From the NCBI GenBank assembly GCA_921293015.1, contig OV121090.1, positions 20,350,304 to 20,414,303 of the forward strand: a stretch of DNA of 64,000 nucleotides, read 5' to 3'. Position numbers and translations under genes: made by a program. Shown here in pieces: positions 49,536 to 61,503 of this stretch (positions are counted from its first letter, which is position 1; each line of letters begins with the position of its first letter). This stretch comes from Phorcus lineatus. Lineage: Eukaryota > Mollusca > Gastropoda > Trochida > Trochidae. The notes under the pieces were generated by a model. It saw nothing but the letters and a program-made list of their open reading frames with translations, was not told the DNA's origin and made no database searches.

Positions 49536-50705
49536 ATGAAGGGTTTTGTCATTACCGCCTGTTTTCTCGTTCTGATCGCACTGACTACTGCACAAGAAGT
49601 TAATCCCCAGGGAATAGGACAGGTACACGGACTCATACTTTTGTATTATATTACAGCTAGTTTTAACTAGTTTATACATATTCATTTTGGAATTCAATTC
49701 AGTAAGATAAGTTCTCACTAAAATCTACTTTAGTTATAGTTTAGTTATATACGAAAGTTATTTAAACAAAGTATGGTAGCGTTAATCAAGTTTGAACAAA
49801 TGTGATTAAATTTTAAACCGTGACGTAAAATCTTAACGAAATGAAAGATAAATTAAAATTAACGTTGGGGGAAACTTTGATAAAGATATCAACGAGCTAA
49901 AATATTTAAGTTATGACAGTAATCCTGTTAATAGCCTTAAAGTAATTTAAATAAATAATTTATTCGTTTTTCGAGTAGTTAAAAGGATTTTGATCCTTTT
50001 GAAGTGTCTCAGCAATTATTTATGCTTCTGGTGCCAGAATAATGAATAATGATTTTCTTTAGATGTTTAGACCACGAAATCGTTTAGCCATTTTCAAGAT
50101 GTGTATAATCCAATAATATTTCTACTTCTAGTGCCAGAATAACAATGACAGATGCAACAACAACGGTCTGAACTGTTGTAATGAGCTGAGATGTATCAAC
50201 AACCGCTGTAAACGAAGTGGGGGATCTGGACCCGGGGGCAATGTAAGTACTTAAGAGCAAGAAAAGACACTCTTTACAAATTCTGAATATTTCCCCGCAA
50301 CCATTATTAACTTCAGACGTACATAATCGACTCTTTCCTAACATACGTTTGCATAAAATGTTCATTCATGAAATACTGGCTTTCATTGTAGACATTGCTT
50401 GTGTTGGATCAAGCTATATCTGATTCGATTTCAACATTGCAGATAACTGATTATCGGTATATAAACTTATAAACTTGTCACAATGCTTTATTGGCATGAC
50501 ATTACAAAGCGTTGGCACAGTGAAAACACAGGTGATAATACAATAATATAAATGAAGCATGAAGTTAAAACTGCACGTTTTTTTCTTTCAGAATCGTTGT
50601 ATCCAACGCGACCAGGAATGTGAACGTAACGGGAGACGGGAGTGCTGCAGAAATCTCCAATGCAAGAGGACACAATTCGGAAACAGAATGACATGCCAAC
50701 GATAA
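49536..50705 (+). CDS. Gene D: secreted double-knottin peptide
   Basis: Coding exons 49536-49622, 50132-50242 and 50592-50705 give 103 residues. Layout, phases and cysteine spacing match gene C: signal peptide with cleavage expected at TTA-Q, ten-residue spacer ending GIGQ, knottin of C-x6-C-x6-CC-x4-C-x4-C with a Gly-rich linker, and knottin of C-x6-C-x7-CC-x4-C-x10-C. The second knottin is the most changed among B, C and D. Its loop between cysteines 2 and 3 is Arg/Asn-rich instead of carrying the Leu-Gly-Gly of B and C, and residues near the C terminus differ. Cysteines and the linker are conserved. Intron 2 is shorter than in B and C and lacks most of their repeat units. The polyadenylation signal is at 50747. 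Confidence 0.92.
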
Positions 50706-50746
50706 TCAGAACTTTGCTTGATGGCAGAACTGTAACAAGAGTTTAA

Positions 50747-50756
50747 AATAAATAAA
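50747..50756 (+). terminator. Polyadenylation signals of gene D
   Basis: Two overlapping AATAAA hexamers (50747-50752 and 50751-50756), about 42 bp after the stop codon. Confidence 0.75.
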
Positions 50757-50759
50757 ATT

Positions 50760-53700
50760 TGCAGTTAAAATTTGCGAGTATTTTTCTCACTTTTCGATAC
50801 CTTCGTGAACGTGACTATTTGGCGAAATATTGCCCTGTCTTCCCTTAAAAATAATACCGCTTTTATGAAGAAGGTGAATGTAAAAGGCGTTTCTACATAC
50901 TCCCTTATACTTTAAACTAGCGAGAAAAGACAGTTTGAAACATAAGTCCCTCATAAGTATACTTAGAAAAGGGATACCATCTAACAAAGGTATCCTTCTG
51001 TCTCTACTATCAAAAAGGGAATAAGAATCATCCAATAGTTGGATGCCGTTCAGCTTTTAGTAGGTCCAGTCAAGCCAAAGGCCCCCTATACGATGATTAC
51101 GCCTAGTTTGCACAGCGGTTTTCAAGTTTATACCTCCATGAACTTAATGAAATTTTAAGTCCATGCTTATGAATAAATAAAAACATACTTGTTTATTGTA
51201 ACAGATTTTATTGCTCCAAATATACAAATTTGCAACAAATAGAGCTACTTTATTTTAAATACGCGAATGAAGTCAACGTTCAATAGAATGAGAACGACAA
51301 AATGTCATGATCAACCTTTGAATTATACCGTGTGTGTAAAAATAACGAAAGATGTACATGTCCAGTGGGAAAGTATTAGACTTGTTCACAAAAATGGTGA
51401 CATCAAAGCAATTTTGTTTGCAACGTTTATTCTGCAGATATGTCCTTAATATAATCCCTAATATATTTTTCCAGATACAAATTATAAAAAGTAGCATGCA
51501 CTGAGAGCAATGTTTTTAAAGTTAAGTAACTCATTCAACCCTGATGGAAATTATTTCACTTTCAACATATTCTCTACATTTATGCTGCTCTTTCCCTCGA
51601 AGAACAACAAAGACCTCAATAACAGAAGTATAATGTCCTTTTGTAAAAATGAAAACTTCTTCACTTTGTTGCCATTGGTCCTGTTTCAAAACAAGAACAG
51701 CAGGATGAGTTTGTGAGAGTTTAAGTTTTTTTAACAATATTTCATCCATTCAACACATGAATGACAAGCATCCAATGGAGTGTTCAGATGAGGGAGAAAG
51801 TGATCGAGGGGATGAGGGTTAAGAATGAAAGAAAGGCAAAGTGAGAGAGAGCAGGTTTTAGAATACCGCTCAAAGGTTAAACCTACACAACAATGAAAGG
51901 AAAGTCTCATAATGAAGATGCACCTTCGAGGAATAATACACGGTAGTGATAAGTATAAAACTTAGACTTTTATGATCATAAAGAAATCGTTTCTTTGAAA
52001 ACTACATTGCAATCGGTTTGTCTACAGACAGAAAATGGTTAAAGGACAATGTGAATCGCACTTCTAACGTCATTCTTTCTTAGCGAGCTCAATTAACGTA
52101 TACGTGAAAGCATCGAAAGATAATGTATACGAAATATAATGATGGAAATGGAATAAGAAAATACACAATTTTAAAACCTAAGTTGTTTTAGTAACACCTT
52201 CTTCCTGGCGATGACACTCTACTAAATACCAGTCGTATTATATCATAACTTTCAAATGTTACTTAAACTTGTATTTATATCTTTACTATTGTTGACAATC
52301 CTATAACATATTTACACATCAAATGTTTTCATTTCATTTCTAACGCTTTCAAAAGAGACATGTTAAATTAAAATATCGTTTTAAAAAAAGACGTGTTTTA
52401 GCTGAGAACTAATCATATCTCATTAAGATTAATGGCGTTGATTTATTCTGCCTCTTTATAATAAAAAGCATGGAAAAGAGACGTTTTTATATCGAGATGC
52501 CCCTGAAAGTAGAAACAAACCTCCACAACTCTCATAGCGTTAACCAGTTTCACCCATTGCAGGCGATTTCACGTACCCTCGGCACCAAATGTATCGTTTT
52601 CTAATTAATTTATACCCCAATAAAACATTGTTATACATTTCCATTCCTTGCAATAAAATATGCCCATGGCATACATTTTTAATGTATATATACAAATCCC
52701 CTAAGAAAACGAGTAATTCAAAGTACGAAATAGCATTGCCAAATCACACCTGAAACGACGATTATTGTTTTGCTTTATCCCCCAAATGGATATTTTCTTT
52801 TCACATCCATACCCATCTCAACAAATACAACATTTTGGCATTTCATTATTTTATCATCTTCGATGGAAATTCTTGTAACCATGTTTGGAAAGGTGCATCT
52901 GTCACCAGTCATTTTGTTCATTTGGTAAATTAATATTAATGATCGATAATCATTGTTGTAATCAACCATGACATAACCAATTATGATATTTTTCTAAATA
53001 AGTTTAATAACGTTGTGCAAAACCGATGAATACAGATCAGAGCTCTGATTTTCAAATAGATATCATATTGGATAATAGCCAGGTACATGTACATGTATAT
53101 TAGTTAAATGTCCCTACTAAATACTCCCAACTTATATTGTTATTTGTCTCTGATGTAAATAAGTTTCCAAAATTACGTTCGAGTCACTTGCGCGCCATTG
53201 TCCAGTTTTCGATCACAAATTACGACTTTTACCTGTTTATAACCACTATCTTGAACTGATTAGCACCTTAATGCTGATTTTCATAAACCATTACTACTTC
53301 TTGATCAAATACAGCCATTTACAAAGTTTGACATATTTACTTACTCTGTGCCCCTTTAATAAACGTTTTAAATTCCATCAATGCATTCCATTCTAACAGG
53401 GAAAAAACAAACTTTTTGGTTTTAGTGGAAATAATTTGACGCTTTTAGTACTGGAAAAACGCAATTTAGAAGAGGAAATACTCAAACAGCTTCAAACCAT
53501 TCAAGGGCATTTGAAAACGCATTTGAAAACGGAAATGTTATGATTTTGGATTGTTCGATTGCAAAGCAGCGTTTAAAGAAAAATCCGTGCTTTAAGGCAT
53601 AATTTATTTCCAAGAGATACTTTAGTTTCGATCTTGTATCGTTGTTTTGATCAACTTTCGCTTTCGATTTTTGATTTATCAGATTTTCATGCAGCTCAAA

Positions 53701-56700
53701 TATTGTTTTGAGACAATTTATAGTCAACAGAGAGAGTCATCTTCGCCATTTCATTTACATAAAATCAATAAGATTACAAATTATATGTAAGTTATGAAAT
53801 ATTCTTTGTTGGATGAATTGAGGAGTTTTTACAATAACTTCGAAACTGTGAGAAAATATAGATGGTCCTTCGTTTTTAATCTGTTATAGATTGATCCCCC
53901 AATCCATTCGAAATTCATACCACTGCAACAACGGCTGTAAACATCGTTATTCTAACTTAATTTCAAACACTGGACTATAAGTAAAATAAATTCAACATCG
54001 ATGTTGTAACCATCCGTAATATTTTCAGTCGTATAAGACAAATATGTTAATGTGGTTGATACCATTGATTACCAGACAGTATTCAAATTGAAAAAATACG
54101 TCCATACGTATAGAAGATCTGTTGTGCCTTCATTTATAAAATAAAACATGGTTAAAACTTTTTTACCATATTTGATAAATTCATATTTTTTTTCATAAAA
54201 TTCAAATGGAGATATCTTTTATCTCATTGAAGTATGTATACAAAACATTTTTGGAAATAAGATATGGAGGTCACACTTATCTCACTTATAAACCTATTTT
54301 CAATAAAACAATGACTCCCGTATACACAGCATGGATAATCCACTTTCTTAACATTCAACCAAACATGTTGAAAAACAAATTAGTAAATAGAGTGTATTTT
54401 CATCTTTTTATAGTTAAACCAACCCAGTTTTTTTAATGTTGGCATCGTGTGTGGAAGGATGCACGAGATAATTATGAAATGGTTTTTCATGCAAGATAAT
54501 TTGACAATGTTGGGTTTTCTAAGCTTATAACAAATATAAATCCTTGATTTATTTATATTAGTTATGAAAGCAGTTTCCAACTGATCGTGACATATAATGT
54601 ATGTCTTTAATAACTTATTTTAACCGTTTTAAATGTCCGATTTGTAGCTCAGTTTATAATGCAAGTTAATTACTGCATTACGTCAATCGTCGATTGCATT
54701 TGAGTGCATTTTAATATTCATCCAACTTGTAACCCGGTGCCTTTATGAAAGATTTCTATCAGAGTTATATTTTCCTATGACCACAATCTACATGTTGCTG
54801 GTTATCAAATTTGTTTAAAATATTACTTCCATACGTATATATATTGTTTACAAGCGTAGTAGATAATGAACAGATCGTTTTATCTTATTTACAGTAGTAC
54901 AAATAATTTAACCTTTGCAAAGCCACTATGCTGTAGACACGTTTGACGCGCTTGCCATTGCAATACATATTTGATCATATATAAATGCTACTGACTTTGA
55001 AATTCTTATCCAAAGCACTTTGTTCGAAGAGAATACCCTAAGAACAGACACTATACAATAGGAGAAAACAAACAGTGTTTTCCTAACATTTAACAACAAA
55101 CGAGACCCTTTTGAAGAGTTAATCAAGAAACTGAAACAAGGCATGTAAAAATGATGATAAACAAAATGACATGTTTCATATTTCACTTTTCAATATAGAA
55201 ACGTTTCAAGAATAATCAATTCAAGTTTTAATAAATTCATTTTTCACGAAAGTGAGGCTTGTGATCCCCCCTCGAATTATCATATTGCTATCGGGAGCCT
55301 CTCGTTCTTTTGGAGGTGATAACTATCTTTTCAAACTTATTCCTATATACCAATTTGAAACATTAACGATTGCGTAACGAATCATAACCAAAGAGTATTG
55401 GATGACATTGATTGACACTTGCTGTGATAGACATGTATTGATGATGATATCAACAATGAAAGGTCTTTAATGGCGGTATCCATGACGATCTTTATTGACA
55501 TGTGATGCTAATGGTTATCATTTAAACCTAACGAATATTTTTTTTTATTATCACCAGAGTGGCTTACGATGATAAACTAATGTTCACCTAAACTTCCTTC
55601 TTATATATTACATTTGTTCACCTAGCTTAGATTCTAAGTGCAAATGCCCTGATACCCCACAGGAGCGTATTAACTGAACCATGCGATTGCGTTGTTAAAT
55701 TCAAGAAGGAGATATACTCATCAAGTTTTAATAAACCAAATAGGTTTTTTTTAAATCACACAGTAGACCGTTATAATTGTACAAGCTTGTTGAATAGTAT
55801 CGTTACTACTTATGAAAGATAGAATCGGGCATGATCACATTACAATGTTCAGCTGTACTAGTGCATCATAGCGAGGGTTTGCATTGAGGTAATCTTGAGA
55901 CAGAGGTTATGAAGAATTTTTGAGAATTTCGAATTTGAAGACGGTATTTCATTGGATGTTCTAATGAATTATTCTAAAATTCTAATAACGAAATCATGTT
56001 TCCGTTGAAAAGCGTTTCTTCCATTTATTTTGGAGAGGGCGGACGAGCCGGATATGGTATCTGAAATATACACTTGATTTGATTTGATGTCGAAAATATA
56101 ATATTCAAATTGAAATCTTGAAATTCAAACGTGTGAGTTTGCCATTATGTTAAAGCGAAAATGCTGAAGCTTCATACTGCCTTTTAAATGATGTGAAACC
56201 TTTTAGATAAAATGTACATGGTGTTGTTTCAAATAAAAATTTAGTATTTAGTTGCACAAAGAAACTATCGAATCTCAATCAATTAATTTCAAAGCAGTCT
56301 AGAAAATAAATATCTAACAAAAAACGTTTTTCTTGATTGCTTCATTCGGTTTGACTATTTTTTATATAACTGTCCATGCTTGTTTGTAATCTTTTTTATT
56401 ATAATATAAATGCTTGGGGAAAGGTTACAATATTACTTCTTCATTGAACGGAAACATGTTTAAGTCATTTTAGACAAAATAATTGTTTTAAAACAACAGC
56501 ATTTTCTGAGCATCTTACATCTTCATTGTGCTTATTAATTTATTTTATTCTATTTGGTACTAAACATTGTTGAAACATAAAAAAAATCATTCACATTCTA
56601 TCAGATCATGTTTGACAAATTTACTGATATGTACATGTTGATATATACATATTTATTGTTTCCTCTATTGAAAACGTTGTCCAAAGCGACAAAGAGATAT

Positions 56701-57320
56701 GTAGCTGCTTGTCAGAAACGTTATCAATTTAGTTTATGTGGCTTTTTTACAAAATTCTTGTTAAATGATTAATATTTAGAAGTTCATAACCGATGATATT
56801 ACATGTACTAGCTCTTTGTTATAAGAATTTCAGAGCATCATATTTGACTTTCCAAGATTTTAAACAACAAAACTCGCCCTTATCATATTAAGTGATATAA
56901 TCTAATTTTTTCGTCACTATGTATATGAAATACAGGGTTAAGATATTTCAACATGTTTTCATGATATGTAACATCCATGAGAGAGGATATATAGATTATA
57001 CAAATGTTTATTCAACACATGCTACTTCTGACATTACAAACAGAAGGTATCATAGGTTTCTTACCTTTTGAAAGATAATTTCAAAATTTCAACATTATTG
57101 GCATTTTAGACAGCTGGTCAGGTATCGAAAGATTTTAAAAATGATAGTGTTGTCATTCTAATGTACATGTGTCAAATATTCAGTGATTATAATCAGAATG
57201 ATGTAGATTGTCAGGGCATGTGTATAAATATCAGCAGCAGTTCATGTGGATATTATTCCAGTGTTCCGGTTTTTTCAGGTACAGTGTATACTTATATACG
57301 TTTCAACTTCAAAAAGAAAT
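50760..57320. other. Gene-free stretch between D and E
   Basis: AT-rich with no convincing exon, RNA gene or complete mobile element. Around 53315-53365 there is a copy of the dispersed block seen near 6380-6435. Many short frames occur but none has a signal peptide, a cysteine array or matching splice sites. Confidence 0.4.
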
Positions 57321-57334
57321 TCATCCTATATATT

Positions 57335-57389
57335 TATAAATTATACTCAATGTTTTTTATAAACTCACCCCTGTGCCAGATTATTACAT
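57335..57389 (+). promoter_or_regulatory. Gene E core promoter and non-coding first exon
   Basis: TATAAAT at 57335-57341 lies 55 bp before donor GTAAGTG (from 57390), the same spacing as genes A-D. A second TATAAA at 57358 is too close to the donor to leave a normal UTR exon. The UTR exon would join the acceptor at 57982-57983. The forkhead-type motif of B-D is absent here. Confidence 0.55.
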
Positions 57390-57993
57390 GTAAGTGAACA
57401 TAAACCATGTCTCAGACAGTAATTTCATCTTATATAGTTTTATATACTTTATATATTATTGTATATGTATAAACTTACTTAATAGAATAGGGGATACAAT
57501 ATATCTCTATCATTTAAAATTACTGTCTGAAACATTTTGTTTACCTGATAAAGAAAACTATGTAAAATATATTGAACATTCATTCAAACCCTAATCAAGA
57601 TATGATTGAGGCTATATGTGCAAACAAATACATTTTAACCTTAGGTTTCGTTGCTTACCATACACAGATACATATACATAGACACAATATTAAACCGTTT
57701 AACCTTCGTGTACATGATGATGCTGAACGATGCTAATTTTATAAATATAAGTATTGTTAATGTTAAGTTTGATTGAAATAATATCTTAAACGATTTTACT
57801 GATTTCGATTAACCTCTTTTAAAGTATGTGTAGTATTAAACACTTCATTATGTATTTTAAGAAACTATTATGTACATGTAAAGTAATTTTTACAAATTTT
57901 TGAAATATTGAGAAAGGTTCAGAGAAACATATTGTATTATTTAAACATTTTGCGTTATTTTCAGACTTTCATCATTTTTACAGAAACAGAAAG

Positions 57994-60416
57994 ATGAGGC
58001 TGTGTTTATATGCTCTCGCTGTATTCCTTGGCTTGGCAATGGCCGAGACTGATCCGCTTGCATGGGGACCTGTAAGTTGAGTAATAGATAAATATATGTA
58101 ATGAAACCATAAAATATATTTCTAATTACTTTAAAAAATAACGTAAGGACCCTTCAACTCTGTATTTTGCAATTTTTCAGGCTGTATAGTTGTATGACTG
58201 TTTAAATCATATTGCATAATTCTATAAGAGTAATGCATACTTATATACTTGCAAGAATTGAATAGATTTGTCCTCTGTTTTATAATTTACAGAAAATCAT
58301 AAATGTTACAGCAATTTTAAATGTTCAGCTTTAACTATGCAGTTACACATATGATGCATAAGAACAAAGAAATTAAAAACTAGAATTGGTTAGTGTTTCG
58401 AATTGATTCAAATTTTTATATTTGTTTGAAAAGTAGAATAAGCATTAAATAATTTGTTTTTATTTCTTATATTGTAACATTGTCGTTGTCAGTGTCAAGA
58501 ACGCGGTGAGAGGTGTAATCAGTCAGGTAAAAACTGTTGTAACAACTTGAGCTGTGAAACATCAGGCTTGTTCTCTACTTGTCAAGGAGGGAGTACAAAC
58601 GTAAGTGTGGAGAACCAAATGGTACATTAAAGGATATTTTGTGTACCATCCGAAAAGTTTCTAATGATTCATCAATAAGGCCGAGCACAAGGGATAAAGC
58701 TTTCATGATGGATAAAAAATCATTCTTTAGCCACTTGAAACTATAAGAATTAAATTTCAGTATCAAATAAACGTCCTTAGAGATTTAAATCTTTTCAGGT
58801 TTAGTTTGATATTTTCAGATTCATATGCCTTATCATTGGCTCTTCCAATGTTGCAATTCAAACCCGTACACGTTAGTAACGAGTATATATCCTTAAAAGG
58901 ATTTTACATGACTCGAAAACATTTGGAGGATATTGAATATATTTCATATTTCAGATAACACAATTTCAACAAATAATGTACATTGATCGTTGACTATATT
59001 TAAACATATTTACCTATAAATATTCAAAATACACAATACAGTGTCAGAAGGAGGACCAGCGATGTGGAAACGGGAGGAAATGTTGCAGGAACCTTACATG
59101 CAGACAATCTGGGAATCGGAAAACCTGCAAACGATCAGGAGGATCGGTAAAAAAGATTAAGAGAAACGAAAAATCATACATCGTATAATCCGCTAATAGC
59201 CAAAATATTGCCCAAGCAGCTTAAGAATAAATCACCCTATCACTTGAGGACTAAATCAGTAGACCCATTGAAACATGAATATGTAAGACATTGTGCGGAG
59301 ATATAGTGAACGCTAATAGAAATGCGGAATCTTTATCTTCATAAGGGAAATAATAAATAAATTGCATGGCAGCTATATTATAATTGTAAATGACTCTGTA
59401 AATGCCTCTTATTATAATCAAATTTAAGGGAAGCTAACTCACAAATAAATATCAAGTTTCCTATATCCTTGATTGCCGTTTCCTTTTGTGAAATGATTTT
59501 TCTGTAGAACGCTATAGCATTGTGCGTAGTCAAGATTCGTTTTCTATGTGTTTCAAACTCGAAAATTTTACGTTTTATTCTTTTACAGTGTGCAAGGGAA
59601 GGACAAAATTGCGACGGCGCTTTGCAAACGTGCTGTGCCGGATTAAATTGCAGATCTTCACTTGGTGGCTATGGGAAAACTTGTCAAAGATCTTCTTCAC
59701 AGGTATGATTTCATTTATGTACATTTTCTTCTTAACACAAATAGTCGCCTGAAGACGTCTGTAACCGTTGTCTGTAGCAATCAATGGTTAAGAAACATTG
59801 ACACAAGATTCCTGCATAGTTATTATTTTATCTTTCATTCTCAAAAAGTGTTTCATTACATGGGATGGGTAACACTAATGTCATTTTCAATGTGACTTAA
59901 TGGGTTGAGTCCTTTCATTTTTTCAATTTCAGTATTATTATGAAAAGCTTTCATAACTTTGAATTAATAGGATCAATTTTGTTTACAGTGTGTAAGAGAA
60001 GGAGAAACTTGTGGAGGCGCATTCCAGACGTGTTGTACAGGACTAAACTGTAGGTCTTCGCCAAGTGGCTATGGGCAAACTTGCCAAAGATCTTCTTCAC
60101 AGGTAAGGACAGATCTTGTCAAAACAAATCTACATTGCAACGATTTTCTAACAATAGAAGCCACTTTTGGCGTATTTGACGAAATAGAACAGTCAATGGT
60201 ACAGTTCAACATTTGGATTTCATGGGTTGAGTCCTCTATATTTTTCATTCATTCAATATTATTACAAAACCTTTTATAACATTGCATAAATTTTGCTTAC
60301 AGTGTGTAAGGGACGGAGGAAGTTGTGGAGGCGCATTCCAGACGTGTTGTACCGGACTAAACTGTAGGTCCTCGCCGGGTGGCTATGGGCAAACTTGCCA
60401 AAGATCTTCCTCACAG
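57994..60416 (+). CDS. Gene E: multi-knottin secreted protein, 3' end uncertain
   Basis: Six coding exons: 57994-58071 (17-residue signal peptide plus a spacer ending AWGP), 58493-58600, 59042-59146, 59589-59702, 59989-60102 and 60303-60416, giving at least 211 residues. Exons 2-6 each encode one knottin starting with Cys at the first codon. Spacing is C-x6-C-x5-6-CC-x4-C-x8-10-C, and every intron is phase 0. Exons 4-6 are 38 codons each and nearly identical, with homologous introns, so they arose by recent tandem exon duplication. A good donor (GTGAGA) follows exon 6, so at least one more exon is expected. Downstream, a decayed repeat tail and then an inserted retrotransposon follow. If exon 6 is not spliced on, the frame runs into the LTR and stops at 60566. 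A tandem array of five or more knottins is unusual for a short secreted peptide gene. Function unknown. Confidence 0.85.
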
Positions 60417-60523
60417 GTGAGACCAAATCATGTCAAGGATCTTCTTCATATTTTCATATCTTCGCCACAGATGTGGGCACATCTTGACAAAGATCTTCAC
60501 GGTTCATTCTATTTCTTCAAGGG
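60417..60523 (+). pseudogene. Decayed sixth knottin copy and possible lectin-domain start
   Basis: 'tcttcgcca ... tgggcacatcttgacaaagatcttc' (about 60461-60497) is a degenerate copy of the tail of exons 5 and 6 ('tcttcgcca ... atgggcaaacttgccaaagatcttc'). A further knottin module was therefore duplicated and lost its 5' half and cysteines. Just after it the frame reads HGSFYFFKG before the LTR begins. GS-x-Y-x-F is the usual first-strand signature of C-type-lectin-like domains and would fit the coding found beyond the retrotransposon, but its usual Cys is Phe here. Confidence 0.45.
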
Positions 60524-60902
60524 TGGAATGCAGCCCACTCCGATAATTCAAAAGATAACAAAATAGAAAATTAAATAACAACCATTTAATTTTCCCCCAA
60601 TTTCAATATTTACAATATTTACAATAATGTTCAATTTCCTACATATTTTGCGGCAGGAAGATTTACATTTTCATTCACCAACTGTGAATAAAAAATTCTT
60701 TCATTTACAAAAAGCCAAAGTTGTTTAAATAATAATTCATCAAAATATCATCTCACACATGTTGCCTCAACGGCTAACAAGGTGACTCTGGTCTGGTCTC
60801 AAAGTCAGACACATCGCACGTGCACCACCTTGCACGGGCTGAAATTAACATCGTTACCTGGTGCGTTTTTGTCGTATGTTTCAGTCCGGGAACAGCTCTT
60901 CA
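60524..60902 (-). repeat. 3' LTR of the BEL/Pao element
   Basis: 379 bp. Against the 5' LTR at 63573-63942 I count two substitutions and one 9 bp tandem extra copy ('atttacaat' near 60610-60630). Such close identity means recent insertion. Confidence 0.9.
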
Positions 60903-60903
60903 G

Positions 60904-60917
60904 GTCATTCCCCCCTC
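60904..60917 (-). other. Polypurine tract
   Basis: On the minus strand GAGGGGGGAATGA sits immediately before the 3' LTR, the expected place for plus-strand priming in LTR retrotransposons. Confidence 0.7.
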
Positions 60918-61503
60918 ATTCATCAGCCTGTACTTTGCGAATGTAACCTTTATGAAGATATTGCTGAATCACATCCTCATAAGCATTTGCAACACTTTCA
61001 GTTTTACATAGTTTCTTTTCTATGTTTGTCAGACGACTGAAAGCCATGTCATAGTTATCTGGAAGGGTTTTTGGATCAATTTTCCATGGAACACCAACTT
61101 TATATGACCCATTTTCATACACAAGAGTATCTTTTACCTTTGCCATGGCTACTTTATCATCAGGAGACAATGTAATTGAGTTATCCGTTTTGAAGTCATC
61201 AATATCCCAAAACCTATGCATCAAAGCATTCAACTCAACATCAGCTTCATTTTTGTAGAATACATCCGAAAACCCAGTATGAGAACAGTTTGAACCAACG
61301 TTCCCAATGCAAGTCCATCCCAACGGAGTTCTCCTTGCAAATGGTTCCCCTGGATTACCACGAACTTCTTCATATGAGCAATGAAGATCAAGGTAGTCTA
61401 TGCCAATCAAAATGTCAACTTTTTGACATGAGGCAACATGTGGAAAATCAATTGTCTTCAAATGATTCCATTTATTCTTGTGTTTTTGCAAAATCAATAA
61501 CAC
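60916..61503 (-). pseudogene. Protease end to pre-RT region of BEL/Pao pol, truncated
   Basis: This 195-codon frame carries the ILIGIDYLDL motif and the A-R-x-T-x-LGW-x-x-IG motif that follow the protease in BEL/Pao polyproteins. Then come RFW, VGVPWK and the YLHKGYIRKV stretch that normally lies just upstream of reverse transcriptase. It ends with a TGA directly at the polypurine tract, so the catalytic reverse transcriptase and everything after it are deleted. It overlaps the preceding frame by 32 bp in another phase, meaning a frameshift separates the two. Confidence 0.85.

Noticed and set aside
60282-60566. Continuous 94-codon frame from gene E exon 6 into the LTR
   Set aside because: The true exon starts at the acceptor at 60301-60302 and has a good donor at 60417. 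The continuation crosses a decayed repeat and ends inside the LTR, so it is kept only as a possible read-through.
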